Positions 25,964 through 34,057 of a stretch of 64,000 nucleotides of DNA are shown in pieces (the first letter of the stretch is position 1; each line of letters begins with the position of its first letter). The position numbers were made by a program, and so were the translations under genes. The notes under the pieces were generated by a model. It worked only from the letters and a program-made list of their open reading frames with translations. It did not search any database and was not told the DNA's origin. Source of the stretch: Thauera phenylacetica B4P (GTDB lineage Bacteria; Pseudomonadota; Gammaproteobacteria; Burkholderiales; Rhodocyclaceae); assembly GCF_000310225.1 (NCBI RefSeq), contig NZ_AMXF01000001.1, forward strand, positions 165,007-229,006. Reading direction: 5' to 3'.

Positions 25964-27028
25964 ATGAAGAAAACAATAATTCAGGGCCGTTTTTCACACA
26001 AGCTGCGCAGCATGGCGATTTCCGGGTGGATCGCGACCAGGGTCCTGGTCCGACGGGCGCTGAGCCGGCCGCTCGTGGCGGAATGGCCCTTCCTGGTCGA
26101 ATACGGGACGCTGTATATCCGTGCCCAGTTCAACCACGCCTTTCGTCTGAGCAGCGATATCGCGGAAAGCCGGGCCTATTTCGACAGCGTCTATGCGCTG
26201 CTCGAGACCTATCCCGATGTCGATATCCGCCCCACCGGCCAAGGCGAGCCGCGCGGCCACTGGTTCCTGCCCCGGGTGCGCCACAGTGACGCCACCTTGC
26301 TTCATTTCCACGGCGGTGGCTACACCTTCTATGCCGGTGTCTCGCATCATTTCGCCGCCTGCCTTGCCAACACGCTGGGGGTTGCGGTATTCGCGCCGGA
26401 CTATCGATTGACGCCGGAGCACCCCCATCCGGCACAACTCGAAGACGGGCTGGCGGCCTACGCCCATGTGCTCGAATGCGGCGTCGACCCGGCGACCCTG
26501 GTGCTCTGCGGCGATTCGGCCGGAGGCCACCTGGCCCTGATGACCCTGGCCAGGCTGAGGCAGGCCGGTTTGCCGAAACCCGCCCTGACACTGGGCCTGA
26601 GCCCGTGGACCGATATCGGCCGCCGCGGCAGGAGTCAGTTCGGCAACGACCCCTACGATCTCGTCCAGGGCTACATGACCCTGCAGTTCGCGGCCTGGCT
26701 CAAGGGAGGCCAAGCCCTGAGCGATGCCGAGCTGTCGCCGATCTGCCAGGATTTCAGCGACCTGGGGCCGATTTACCTGCAGGCTGGCGGCAAGGAGATC
26801 CTCGTCGACATGATCCGCGATTTCGCGACGACGGTTGCCGCCCAGTGCGGCCAGGTGCGGCTGGATGTCTGGGAGCACATGGTGCATGAGTTCCACGGCT
26901 ATGGGGACTATCTGCCGGAGAGCCGCGATGCGCTGGCCCGGCTGCGCGAGGCCATCGCCTGGGCGCTCGGCCGTCCGAACCGATTTGCAGCCGACGCCTG
27001 CACGGAATGCGATCACATGGGAGGGTGA
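25964..27028 (+). CDS. Alpha/beta hydrolase of the HSL-type esterase family
   Basis: 354 residues from ATG 25964. Oxyanion motif HFHGGGYTFYAG (about residue 115), nucleophile elbow CGDSAGGHLAL with Ser (about residue 184), an acidic residue near GGKEILVDM and the catalytic His in HMVHEFHGYG: the full hormone-sensitive-lipase-like set. The N-terminal 60 residues are basic and could touch the membrane (LRSMAISGWIATRVLVRRAL). It acts on short-chain esters in most relatives; the real substrate is unknown. Controlled presumably by the divergent AraC regulator. A small membrane-protein gene follows in the same direction. Confidence 0.85.
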   Translation: MKKTIIQGRFSHKLRSMAISGWIATRVLVRRALSRPLVAEWPFLVEYGTLYIRAQFNHAFRLSSDIAESRAYFDSVYALLETYPDVDIRPTGQGEPRGHWFLPRVRHSDATLLHFHGGGYTFYAGVSHHFAACLANTLGVAVFAPDYRLTPEHPHPAQLEDGLAAYAHVLECGVDPATLVLCGDSAGGHLALMTLARLRQAGLPKPALTLGLSPWTDIGRRGRSQFGNDPYDLVQGYMTLQFAAWLKGGQALSDAELSPICQDFSDLGPIYLQAGGKEILVDMIRDFATTVAAQCGQVRLDVWEHMVHEFHGYGDYLPESRDALARLREAIAWALGRPNRFAADACTECDHMGG

Positions 27029-27198
27029 CTTATGGATTTCCAAATTGCCTCCCGCCGGAGCGTGCCGGTGCCGCGCCCTGCTCGAAGCTGCCGCCCGGGA
27101 AGGCTGGCTCGACTCCGATCCAATGGAGCGAACATGACATGAACCGACTGCTTGTCACCGCCGCCATTCTTGCCGCTGTCACCACTGCGGTCCATGTG

Positions 27199-28284
27199 CT
27201 AGTGTCCTGAGTTAGAAGTTCGCAAACAAAATCTTTCGACGCTGGCAAGGATGTCGTCAGCGGTCTTGGCCCATTGAAAGGGCTTGGGGTTTGCGTTGTT
27301 GAGTTGCAGGTATTGCTTGATGGCCTGCTCGAGTTGGCGCGTGGAGCGGTGTGTGCCGCGCCTGATGTATTTCTCGGTGAGCGTGGCGAACCAGCGCTCC
27401 ACCTGATTGAGCCAGGACGCGGAGGTTGGCGTGAAGTGCACGTGGAACCTGGGGTGTCTTGCAAACCATGCCTTGACCGCAGGGGTCTTGTGCGTGCCGT
27501 AGTTGTCCATCACGAGGTGCACGTCCAGCCCGGTGGGCACGTTGGCCTCCACGGTGCGCAGGAACTGCAGGAATTCGCTGCTGCGATGGCGCCGGTGGAG
27601 TTCTCCGATCACCTCTCCGGTGGCGATGTCCAGCGCTGCGAACAGGGTCGTCGTGCCGTGGCGCATGTAGTCGTGCGTTCGCCGCTCGGGGATGCCCGGG
27701 GCCAGTGGCAAGATCGGCTGTGTGCGGTCCAGCGCCTGGATCTGGCTCTTCTCGTCCACGCACAGCACCATGGCCTTGAGCGGCGGATCCAGGTACAGGC
27801 CCACGATGTCGCGCACCTTCTCCACGAACAGCGGGTCGCTGGACAGCTTGAAGGTCTCCTGGCGGTGCGGCTGCAAGCCGAAGGCGCGCCAGATGCGCGT
27901 CACCGCCGTTTGCGACAGATTCATTTCGCGTGCCATGGTGCGCGTGCTCCAGTGTGTCGCGCCTTGCGGGATCGACTCCAGCGTGCGGGCGATCACCGCA
28001 TCGACTCGCGCATCGTCAATGCTGCGCGGTGCGCCGGGACGTGGCGCATCCAGCAGCCCCTCCAGGCGGTGTTTGACAAAGCGCGCTCGCCACTTGGAGA
28101 CGGTCTGGGGCGTGACCCGCTGGCGAACGGCAACGGCCTTGTTCTCCATCCCCTGGGCACAACCCAGCACGATGCGTGCTCGCAATGCCATGGCCTGCGC
28201 GGTCTTGCGCCGCAGCGTCAACGCGGTGAGTTGTTCGCGCTCCGCATCGCTGAGCACCAGTTCCGTCTTGGGTCTGCCTCTCAT
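27199..28284 (-). CDS. IS630-family transposase, left copy
   Basis: 361 residues from ATG 28284, with GAGGTG upstream. N-terminal HTH ([40 protein letters not shown]) and DDE domain with D in [12 protein letters not shown] in [11 protein letters not shown] and E in [10 protein letters not shown]. The stop TAG at 27199-27201 uses the target-site TA: the reading frame runs to the last base of the element and the stop comes from the CTAG insertion site. Product otherwise intact. Confidence 0.93.
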   Translation of the reverse strand: MRGRPKTELVLSDAEREQLTALTLRRKTAQAMALRARIVLGCAQGMENKAVAVRQRVTPQTVSKWRARFVKHRLEGLLDAPRPGAPRSIDDARVDAVIARTLESIPQGATHWSTRTMAREMNLSQTAVTRIWRAFGLQPHRQETFKLSSDPLFVEKVRDIVGLYLDPPLKAMVLCVDEKSQIQALDRTQPILPLAPGIPERRTHDYMRHGTTTLFAALDIATGEVIGELHRRHRSSEFLQFLRTVEANVPTGLDVHLVMDNYGTHKTPAVKAWFARHPRFHVHFTPTSASWLNQVERWFATLTEKYIRRGTHRSTRQLEQAIKQYLQLNNANPKPFQWAKTADDILASVERFCLRTSNSGH

Positions 28285-28364
28285 GATCACCTCGTCGTGT
28301 TCGAACAGTACACGACTGATAGCAATGGTCAATATTAGTTCAATGAACTTCTAACTCAGGACAC
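27202..28364 (-). mobile_element. IS630-family element, left copy (1163 bp)
   Basis: Flanked by TA (27200-27201 and 28365-28366) within CTAG. Perfect terminal repeats GTGTCCTGAGTTAGAAGTTC at both ends. Transposase on the minus strand. Same length as the inverted copy at 29553-30715. The two copies differ mainly in a short stretch (residues around VKAWF against IRNWF). Confidence 0.93.
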
Positions 28365-28367
28365 TAG

Positions 28368-29549
28368 GGCAACGCTGATTAAGTCCCCACGAGGCGCGGC
28401 GCTTGCTTGCTAATGCAACGAGCAAGCGAGGCGCACAACGATGAAGCAGCAGACCCTGGCAATGGCGGCCGATCAAGGCGAAGGATTCGAGCGCTACCGC
28501 AAGGCGACGAGGCGAGACGAGTTCCTGGCGACGATGGAACAGATCGTGCCTTGGCAGGAACTGTGCGCGGTGGTCGAGCCGTACTACCCGAAGGCCGGCA
28601 ATGGTCGGCCGCCGGTGCCGCTGCCGTCGATGCTGCGGATGTACTTCGTGCAGCACTGGTTCAACCTGGCCGACCAGGCGTGCGAGGAGGCGCTGCTGGA
28701 CAGCACGTCGCTGCGGCGCTTTGTGGGAATCGACCTGGGACGCGAGCGCGTGCCGGACGGCACGACGCTGTTGAAGTTCAGGCACCTGCTGGAAGAGAAG
28801 AAGCTGGGCGCGGCGCTGTTCTCCAAGGTCGGCGAGTTGCTGCAGGCCAAGGGCATGAAGGTGGGCACGGGCACCATCGTCGATGCGACGATCATCAGCG
28901 CGCCGAGTTCGACCAAGAACGAGGACAAGGCCCGTGACCCCGAGATGCACCAGACCCAGAAGGGCAATCAGTGGTACTTCGGGATGAAACTGCACATCGG
29001 CGTGGACAGCCAGACGGGGCTTGCGCACAGCGCGGTGGTGACGGCCGCGAACGTGCACGACAAGCACCCGATGCCCGATCTGCTGCACGGGGGCGAGGAC
29101 AAGGTCTGGGGCGACAGCGCGTATGTATCCCAGCAGGCGCTGATCGCCAAGAAGGCGCCGCGGGCCCAGGACTGTACGAATCAGCGTGTGCGGCCGAGCA
29201 GCCCGACGGCCGATCTCGAAAGGATCGTCAACCGCATCAAGTCGAAGGTGCGCCCCAAGGTCGAGCATGTCTTCGCCGTGATCAAGAAACTGTGGGGCTT
29301 CGCCAAGGTGCGCTACCGGGGCCTGGAGAAGAACGCCAACCGGGCATTCGTGGCGCTGGGCCTGGCCAACATCTACCTGGCGCGCAAGCGCCTGGTGGCA
29401 TAGGTGCGTCCGCCGGGCGCCAAAGCGGCGCCGCGGAGGGTGATTTCAGGGCCGCAGGGCCTCAATTGCCGTCGAAAACGTCAACTCATCCCGCATGACG
29501 AGAAGGGGGAGCAGACGCTGCGATTTTCGAGGGGTTGTTCAGCGTTGCC
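28368..29549 (+). mobile_element. IS5-family element (1182 bp) flanked by CTAG
   Basis: Ends read GGCAACGCTGATTAAG and, on the other strand, GGCAACGCTGAACAAC. The CTAG target repeat (YTAR, typical for the IS5 group) is seen as TAG/CTA on each side, both overlapped by IS630 copies. One transposase gene. It lies exactly between two inverted IS630 copies. Confidence 0.88.
28441..29403 (+). CDS. IS5-family transposase
   Basis: 320 residues from ATG 28441. The N-terminal domain (VPLPSMLRMYFVQHWFNLAD, ALLDSTSLRRFVGIDLG) and catalytic part are those of the IS5 group: D in GTIVDATIISAPSSTKN, D in WGDSAYVSQQ and E in KPKVEHVFAVIKKLWGF, then NRAFVALGLANIYLARK. Intact frame. Confidence 0.93.
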   Translation: MKQQTLAMAADQGEGFERYRKATRRDEFLATMEQIVPWQELCAVVEPYYPKAGNGRPPVPLPSMLRMYFVQHWFNLADQACEEALLDSTSLRRFVGIDLGRERVPDGTTLLKFRHLLEEKKLGAALFSKVGELLQAKGMKVGTGTIVDATIISAPSSTKNEDKARDPEMHQTQKGNQWYFGMKLHIGVDSQTGLAHSAVVTAANVHDKHPMPDLLHGGEDKVWGDSAYVSQQALIAKKAPRAQDCTNQRVRPSSPTADLERIVNRIKSKVRPKVEHVFAVIKKLWGFAKVRYRGLEKNANRAFVALGLANIYLARKRLVA

Positions 29550-29552
29550 CTA

Positions 29553-30715
29553 GTGTCCTGAGTTAGAAGTTCATTGAACTAATATTGACCATTGCTATCA
29601 GTCGTGTACTGTTCGAACACGACGAGGTGATCATGAGAGGCAGACCCAAGACGGAACTGGTGCTCAGCGATGCGGAGCGCGAACAACTCACCGCGTTGAC
29701 GCTGCGGCGCAAGACCGCGCAGGCCATGGCATTGCGAGCACGCATCGTGCTGGGTTGTGCCCAGGGGATGGAGAACAAGGCCGTTGCCGTTCGCCAGCGG
29801 GTCACGCCCCAGACCGTCTCCAAGTGGCGAGCGCGCTTTGTCAAACACCGCCTGGAGGGGCTGCTGGATGCGCCACGTCCCGGCGCACCGCGCAGCATTG
29901 ACGATGCGCGAGTCGATGCGGTGATCGCCCGCACGCTGGAGTCGATCCCGCAAGGCGCGACACACTGGAGCACGCGCACCATGGCACGCGAAATGAATCT
30001 GTCGCAAACGGCTGTGACGCGCATCTGGCGCGCCTTCGGCTTGCAGCCGCACCGCCAGGAGACCTTCAAGCTGTCCAGCGCCCCGCTGTTCGTGGAGAAG
30101 GTGCGCGACATCGTGGGCCTGTACCTGGATCCGCCGCTCAAGGCCATGGTGCTGTGCGTGGACGAGAAGAGCCAGATCCAGGCGCTGGACCGCACACAGC
30201 CGATCTTGCCACTGGCCCCGGGCATCCCCGAGCGGCGAACGCACGACTACATGCGCCACGGCACGACGACCCTGTTCGCAGCGCTGGACATCGCCACCGG
30301 AGAGGTGATCGGAGAACTCCACCGGCGCCATCGCAGCAGCGAATTCCTGCAGTTCCTGCGCACCGTGGAGGCCAACGTGCCCACCGGGCTGGACGTGCAC
30401 CTCGTGATGGACAACTACGGCACGCACAAGACGCCGACGATTCGCAACTGGTTTGCGCGACACCCGAGGTTCCACGTGCACTTCACGCCCACCTCTGCGT
30501 CCTGGCTCAATCAGGTGGAGCGCTGGTTCGCCACGCTCACCGAGAAATACATCAGGCGCGGCACACACCGCTCCACGCGCCAACTCGAGCAGGCCATCAA
30601 GCAATACCTGCAACTCAACAACGCAAACCCCAAGCCCTTTCAATGGGCCAAGACCGCTGACGACATCCTTGCCAGCGTCGAAAGATTTTGTTTGCGAACT
30701 TCTAACTCAGGACAC
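29553..30715 (+). mobile_element. IS630-family element, right inverted copy (1163 bp)
   Basis: Inverted relative to the left copy, with the same 20-base terminal repeats and the same length. Flanked by TA 29551-29552 and 30716-30717. Together the two copies form a 1.16-kb inverted repeat around the IS5 element. Confidence 0.93.
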
Positions 30716-30718
30716 TAG
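29633..30718 (+). CDS. IS630-family transposase, right copy
   Basis: 361 residues from ATG 29633. Same domains and DDE residues as the left copy. Differences: A for D in KLSSAPLF, and TIRNW in place of AVKAW before FARHPRF. As in the left copy, the stop codon TAG (30716-30718) is formed by the target TA and the flanking G. Confidence 0.93.
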   Translation: MRGRPKTELVLSDAEREQLTALTLRRKTAQAMALRARIVLGCAQGMENKAVAVRQRVTPQTVSKWRARFVKHRLEGLLDAPRPGAPRSIDDARVDAVIARTLESIPQGATHWSTRTMAREMNLSQTAVTRIWRAFGLQPHRQETFKLSSAPLFVEKVRDIVGLYLDPPLKAMVLCVDEKSQIQALDRTQPILPLAPGIPERRTHDYMRHGTTTLFAALDIATGEVIGELHRRHRSSEFLQFLRTVEANVPTGLDVHLVMDNYGTHKTPTIRNWFARHPRFHVHFTPTSASWLNQVERWFATLTEKYIRRGTHRSTRQLEQAIKQYLQLNNANPKPFQWAKTADDILASVERFCLRTSNSGH

Positions 30719-31176
30719 CTGGCGGCCCGGATGTTGCCGCTCCACTATTGGCATCGTCCATGGCCGTAGAACCGAAGCTCACGCTTTATGCGGTCTGGCA
30801 CATGGCGTCGGTGGTGCTAGCCATCTCCGTGCCGGCATTGATCGTTGGCAGTTTGCCCCGCCATGCGCGCCCAGCCCGCTATCTCGTACTGTTCGTTTCA
30901 GCCCTGTGGTGCGCTTTCGGCCTGGTTTTTCTTGGACTTGCTGCCATTCAGCCCGAGAGCGCTTGGCTCTTCAAGCTGCCGCAGTGGATCTTGCTGCTGC
31001 CTGTCGGTCTGCTGGGACTGTGGGGAGGCTCCAACACTGCGCGCCAGGGGACGCGCGCCAAGGAGGGTGTCCCTGAGCAATAACGTGTAGCCCTTTACTG
31101 TAAGCAACGCCGTCCCCCGTGCTACATTTCGCCGACTTCTTCCTCGGCGCCAAGTGGTTCCGCTGGTCACATTACC

Positions 31177-31416
31177 GTGGTCGAGCCTGAGTCCGTGTGT
31201 GACGGCGAAGCCGCGAGCCACAGTGAGCAGGAGGTTGAACTCCTGATCTGTCGCACCGGTTGCATCAGCCACGGTGATTACTGGCGGGTGCAGGATCACT
31301 GCCGCCGCACGGGCAAACCGTGCATTCTCATCGACGAGCATCGAGCGATCCATGTGGCTCGCCAGGGTGATGGCGTTGTGATCCAGCCATGCCCGGTGCG
31401 CGCGCTGAAAGCGTAG
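31177..31416 (+). pseudogene. C-terminal fragment of a second DUF2325 gene
   Basis: About 79 residues matching the end of the DUF2325 protein at 23 kb: LLICRTGCISHGDYWRVQDH, CRRTGKPCILIDEHRAIHVA, DGVVIQPCPVRALKA. The long helical N-terminal half is missing and GTG 31177 has no convincing ribosome site. It is a remnant of a duplicated locus whose interior was replaced by the AraC-esterase segment and the insertion sequences. Confidence 0.65.
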
Positions 31417-31564
31417 GTCGCGCATGCCGCCATTCCGGGGGGTAGTGGCAGTGCATCAACTCTGTTGTCCGGCGTCTGGGTGCCAGCCTCACAGGGCGAC
31501 GACATCGCAGGTCGTGGACAGGCCGCGCCGCTCTCCAGCCTTCGGGCAGGAGGCTGGTGAAGGG

Positions 31565-31879
31565 TCAGCTGAGGTGTAGTTCCAGGAAGCTGCGCGATGG
31601 TTGCGGAAGTTTGCCAACGTGAACGCGGCTCAGCGTGTCGATCCGGCCGTTCGACCAGCGCAGTTCACCAGCATATCCCGCGAGGTGCAACTCGCCTTCC
31701 TCAAAATCGAGGCCGCCGCGTTCAGGAAGCGACTGAAGGGTCATGACATGACGCTCTTCGATCCATACCCATTCGTCCACCCAGGTCCCGCGGTCGGGGC
31801 GCACCATCCGGGAAATCTCGGCGAGGTGGCCGCGCGGTGATTCGAAGAGTTTCAAGACGGTATAGCGCAGCAACGACAT
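31565..31879 (-). CDS. Small hypothetical protein
   Basis: 104 residues (MSLLRYTVLKLFESPRGHLA) with alternating strands rich in Trp/Glu (TWVDEWVWIEERHVMTLQSL, LHLAGYAGELRWSNGRIDTL). No signal or membrane segment. No family recognised. An AT-poor spacer separates it from the DUF2325 remnant. Confidence 0.5.
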   Translation of the reverse strand: MSLLRYTVLKLFESPRGHLAEISRMVRPDRGTWVDEWVWIEERHVMTLQSLPERGGLDFEEGELHLAGYAGELRWSNGRIDTLSRVHVGKLPQPSRSFLELHLS

Positions 31880-31963
31880 CAGAACAGCGGGACAGGCGAG
31901 AGGCGAGAGGCGAAAAGCCTCTCACCTTACCACTCAACATCGCTCAAGCGAGGCCCTTGATCG

Positions 31964-32956
31964 TCAGGAGACGATGACGATCTGCTTCTTGAACTTCGGA
32001 GTGAGCGTCAGATTGTGGGCCTCGTAGGTGATGGTCCGCGTCCGGTCGCGCTTGTCGGGGGCGGAGTTCTCGATGGGGCCGCTTGCCTTCCAGAGACCGA
32101 ACATGACGATCTCGGCATCGGGCGGGAAGCCGCCGAGCCAGGAAGCATCGGGGTGCGCGATGCTGACCTCGAACGACTCAATACGTTGGGGATCGTCTGT
32201 CTTGCGATACAGCGGCCGGCAGTTGAGGAAACTGCTCTTGTACTTGGCGCCGGCGGGGGGCTGATGGAAAGACCGCACCGAGCCGACCAGGGCAACCGGG
32301 TAGGGGTTGTTGCCGCTCTTGGTGACCAGTTCCCAAGCTTCATCGAAGCGGTCATGCTCGAAGAAGAACTGTTTCCAGGGGAGTCGCTTGGGGCCCAAGC
32401 GCAACACCAGTTCGGCGGCAAGCAATGAATCGGATTCGCACATCGCGCGCAGGACCAGGAGGTCGGCCGTGGTGCGCAGATAGCTGTCGAGCCTCTTGTC
32501 CGAGGCGATCACCTCGGTTGCCATCTTGGTCGTTCCGGCGGCGGAGGCGCTGCCATTGACCGTTGGCGCATTTCCCGACAGTCCGTGCTTGCGCAGTCCA
32601 TTGTGCAACGCGAGCAAGCGCAGTTCCCGCCTCCCATCTTCCAAGGCGTTCAGGAACTGTGGGTCGGATTGGGCTGCAATGATCTTCAAGCGGCCCGATG
32701 CGTCGTAGCGGCAGCCGGCAGCATGTTCCGATCCTCGGGTCAGGCCGATGTAGGCCGGGACATCGACGGGCTCGATGCGGTTGGCTCGGTTCTGCTGGTA
32801 GCGCGGGACGAACCTGACACTGCACCCGCACGAGGGATCGTCGCAAGCCAGGTCGGGCGCGGTGCCGCCTCCATCGGTCAGCTGTTGCAGTTCCTCCACT
32901 GTGTAGGAGCGTCCGTGGCGATCCCTCGCCGAACGCATCTTGATGCCTTTGCTCAT
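31964..32956 (-). CDS. Hypothetical protein with possible zinc-binding N-terminus
   Basis: 330 residues from ATG 32956 (MSKGIKMRSARDRHGRSYTV). A cysteine group near the start (LACDDPSCGCSVRFVPRYQQ, with a later HAAGC) suggests a small metal site. The middle is helical (DKRLDSYLRTTADLLVLRAM) and the end beta-rich (EAHNLTLTPKFKKQIVIVS). No known family recognised. Divergent from the ADP-ribosyltransferase-like gene. Confidence 0.6.
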   Translation of the reverse strand: MSKGIKMRSARDRHGRSYTVEELQQLTDGGGTAPDLACDDPSCGCSVRFVPRYQQNRANRIEPVDVPAYIGLTRGSEHAAGCRYDASGRLKIIAAQSDPQFLNALEDGRRELRLLALHNGLRKHGLSGNAPTVNGSASAAGTTKMATEVIASDKRLDSYLRTTADLLVLRAMCESDSLLAAELVLRLGPKRLPWKQFFFEHDRFDEAWELVTKSGNNPYPVALVGSVRSFHQPPAGAKYKSSFLNCRPLYRKTDDPQRIESFEVSIAHPDASWLGGFPPDAEIVMFGLWKASGPIENSAPDKRDRTRTITYEAHNLTLTPKFKKQIVIVS

Positions 32957-33132
32957 GCCACTGTTATGCCTTTTGGTGTTATCGATTATTGAAAGTGTGC
33001 CATGCGATGAATTTCGGCGACACCATCTCGGAGTATGCACAGCACCCTGGGCAGGCTTCATGCCGCTGAGAGGGCGCGGTGTGGCAAGCGATCGGTCTTG
33101 AATCAAAAGGGGCGGGTGCGACGCTTGTTCGC

Positions 33133-33708
33133 ATGGATGCCCCGACGACACCCGCCAACCGCCCCCTCTATCACGGCACCCGCGATGCCGCCGCCCGCGC
33201 CATCCTGCGCGAGGGTTTCCGGCGTTCCCGTTCCCGCAGCTACACCGGCACCGGAATCTGCCTGAGCGAGTCGCTGACCGTCGCCTACGAGTACGGGATG
33301 TACGAGGCCGGAGGCTGCATCCTGGAGGCAAGGTTGTCGCCGACGGCCCGCTGGACGGATCGGTTCGATGACAAGGCGAACGGCAAGGATGCCTGGGACG
33401 ACTTCTTTGTCTGTTCGGGCATGGATGCCATACGCGCCTTCGGCGGCAACGTGTGGGTGGTCTGGAGCCCAGGCGTGCTGGTTTCGCTGCGCCGGCTCAG
33501 CCACCGCGAGGCGATCCAGCGGCTGTGCGCGGAGTTCGACGAGGACGGGCCGGCGTGCGGTTATAACGCGCTCGTCTCCGACTACGCCAGCATCTGGTGG
33601 AAGCAGGACGCCAGCGACCCGAACCTCATCCGTTTCCCCGATCACCACCGGCAGCTCATGGCGCGCCTGAAGCGCTTCATGGGCCGTGCTCACTCGATGA
33701 GGGCCTGA
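33133..33708 (+). CDS. ADP-ribosyltransferase-like protein (inferred)
   Basis: 191 residues from ATG 33133. The N-terminus reads PLYHGTRDAAARAILREGFR, then TGTGICLSESLTVAYEYG and GCILEARL. This order (His in Y-H-G-T, a Gly-rich turn before a Ser/Tyr strand, then a third strand) is the pattern of ADP-ribosyl- and RNA 2'-phosphotransferase folds. The third catalytic residue is not certain. It could equally be an inactive relative. It lies 2 bases before a small gene and about 350 bases before parB, at the head of the PRTRC block. Confidence 0.45.
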   Translation: MDAPTTPANRPLYHGTRDAAARAILREGFRRSRSRSYTGTGICLSESLTVAYEYGMYEAGGCILEARLSPTARWTDRFDDKANGKDAWDDFFVCSGMDAIRAFGGNVWVVWSPGVLVSLRRLSHREAIQRLCAEFDEDGPACGYNALVSDYASIWWKQDASDPNLIRFPDHHRQLMARLKRFMGRAHSMRA

Positions 33709-33710
33709 CC

Positions 33711-33947
33711 ATGCTGCTCGATCCACGGCTACTGGAGCGGATCACGCCGGACGACCGGGAGGCCTTGGTCGAGGTCGCCCATTTCCTGCGCAAGGCCGAA
33801 CATGCCTGGAACCGGATCGATGGGGGGAAGCAGTGCGAACTCAACGCCCAGCACCACGACGGCGGTTCGCTCGCGCTCTGTCTGCGCCGGGCCATGCAGG
33901 CGGCGGACGAGTTGATCGAAGCGAGCGAGGGCGCGGACAATCGGTAA
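33711..33947 (+). CDS. Small hypothetical protein
   Basis: 78 residues (MLLDPRLLERITPDDREALV...), acidic and helical, with a GNN-free, soluble composition. The start lies 2 bases after the stop of the ADP-ribosyltransferase-like gene, so the two are coupled. Ends LIEASEGADNR. Function unknown; such tight pairing might suggest a partner protein. Confidence 0.55.
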   Translation: MLLDPRLLERITPDDREALVEVAHFLRKAEHAWNRIDGGKQCELNAQHHDGGSLALCLRRAMQAADELIEASEGADNR

Positions 33948-34057
33948 CGCGGTGGCCGGCGGACCGGCCAAGTGCGGGCAGCCCCTCCGGCCCGACGCAC
34001 GCCCTTGAAGAAGACCCGCCCTGCGAGAGCATGGAGACATCCCATCAGGAGGTCTTC

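Larger units (their letters stand above)
27139..31083 (+). pseudogene. Small four-helix membrane protein, split by three nested insertion sequences
   Basis: The 5' end (27139-27201, [21 protein letters not shown]) follows a GGAG site. The gene resumes at 30718 ([20 protein letters not shown]) and ends at 31083. Removing 27202-30717 joins the codons exactly (GTG CTA / GCT GGC) and gives a 142-residue protein with four hydrophobic helices (for example WHMASVVLAISVPALIVGSL, YLVLFVSALWCAFGLVFLGL, WILLLPVGLLGLWGG). It was probably co-transcribed with the esterase. The gene is now broken. Confidence 0.8.

Noticed and set aside
27202..30715. Composite transposon made of the two IS630 copies carrying IS5 as cargo
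   Set aside because: Each copy has its own TA in a CTAG that fits IS5 target duplication, so separate insertions into the flanks explain it better; no passenger gene lies between them besides IS5.
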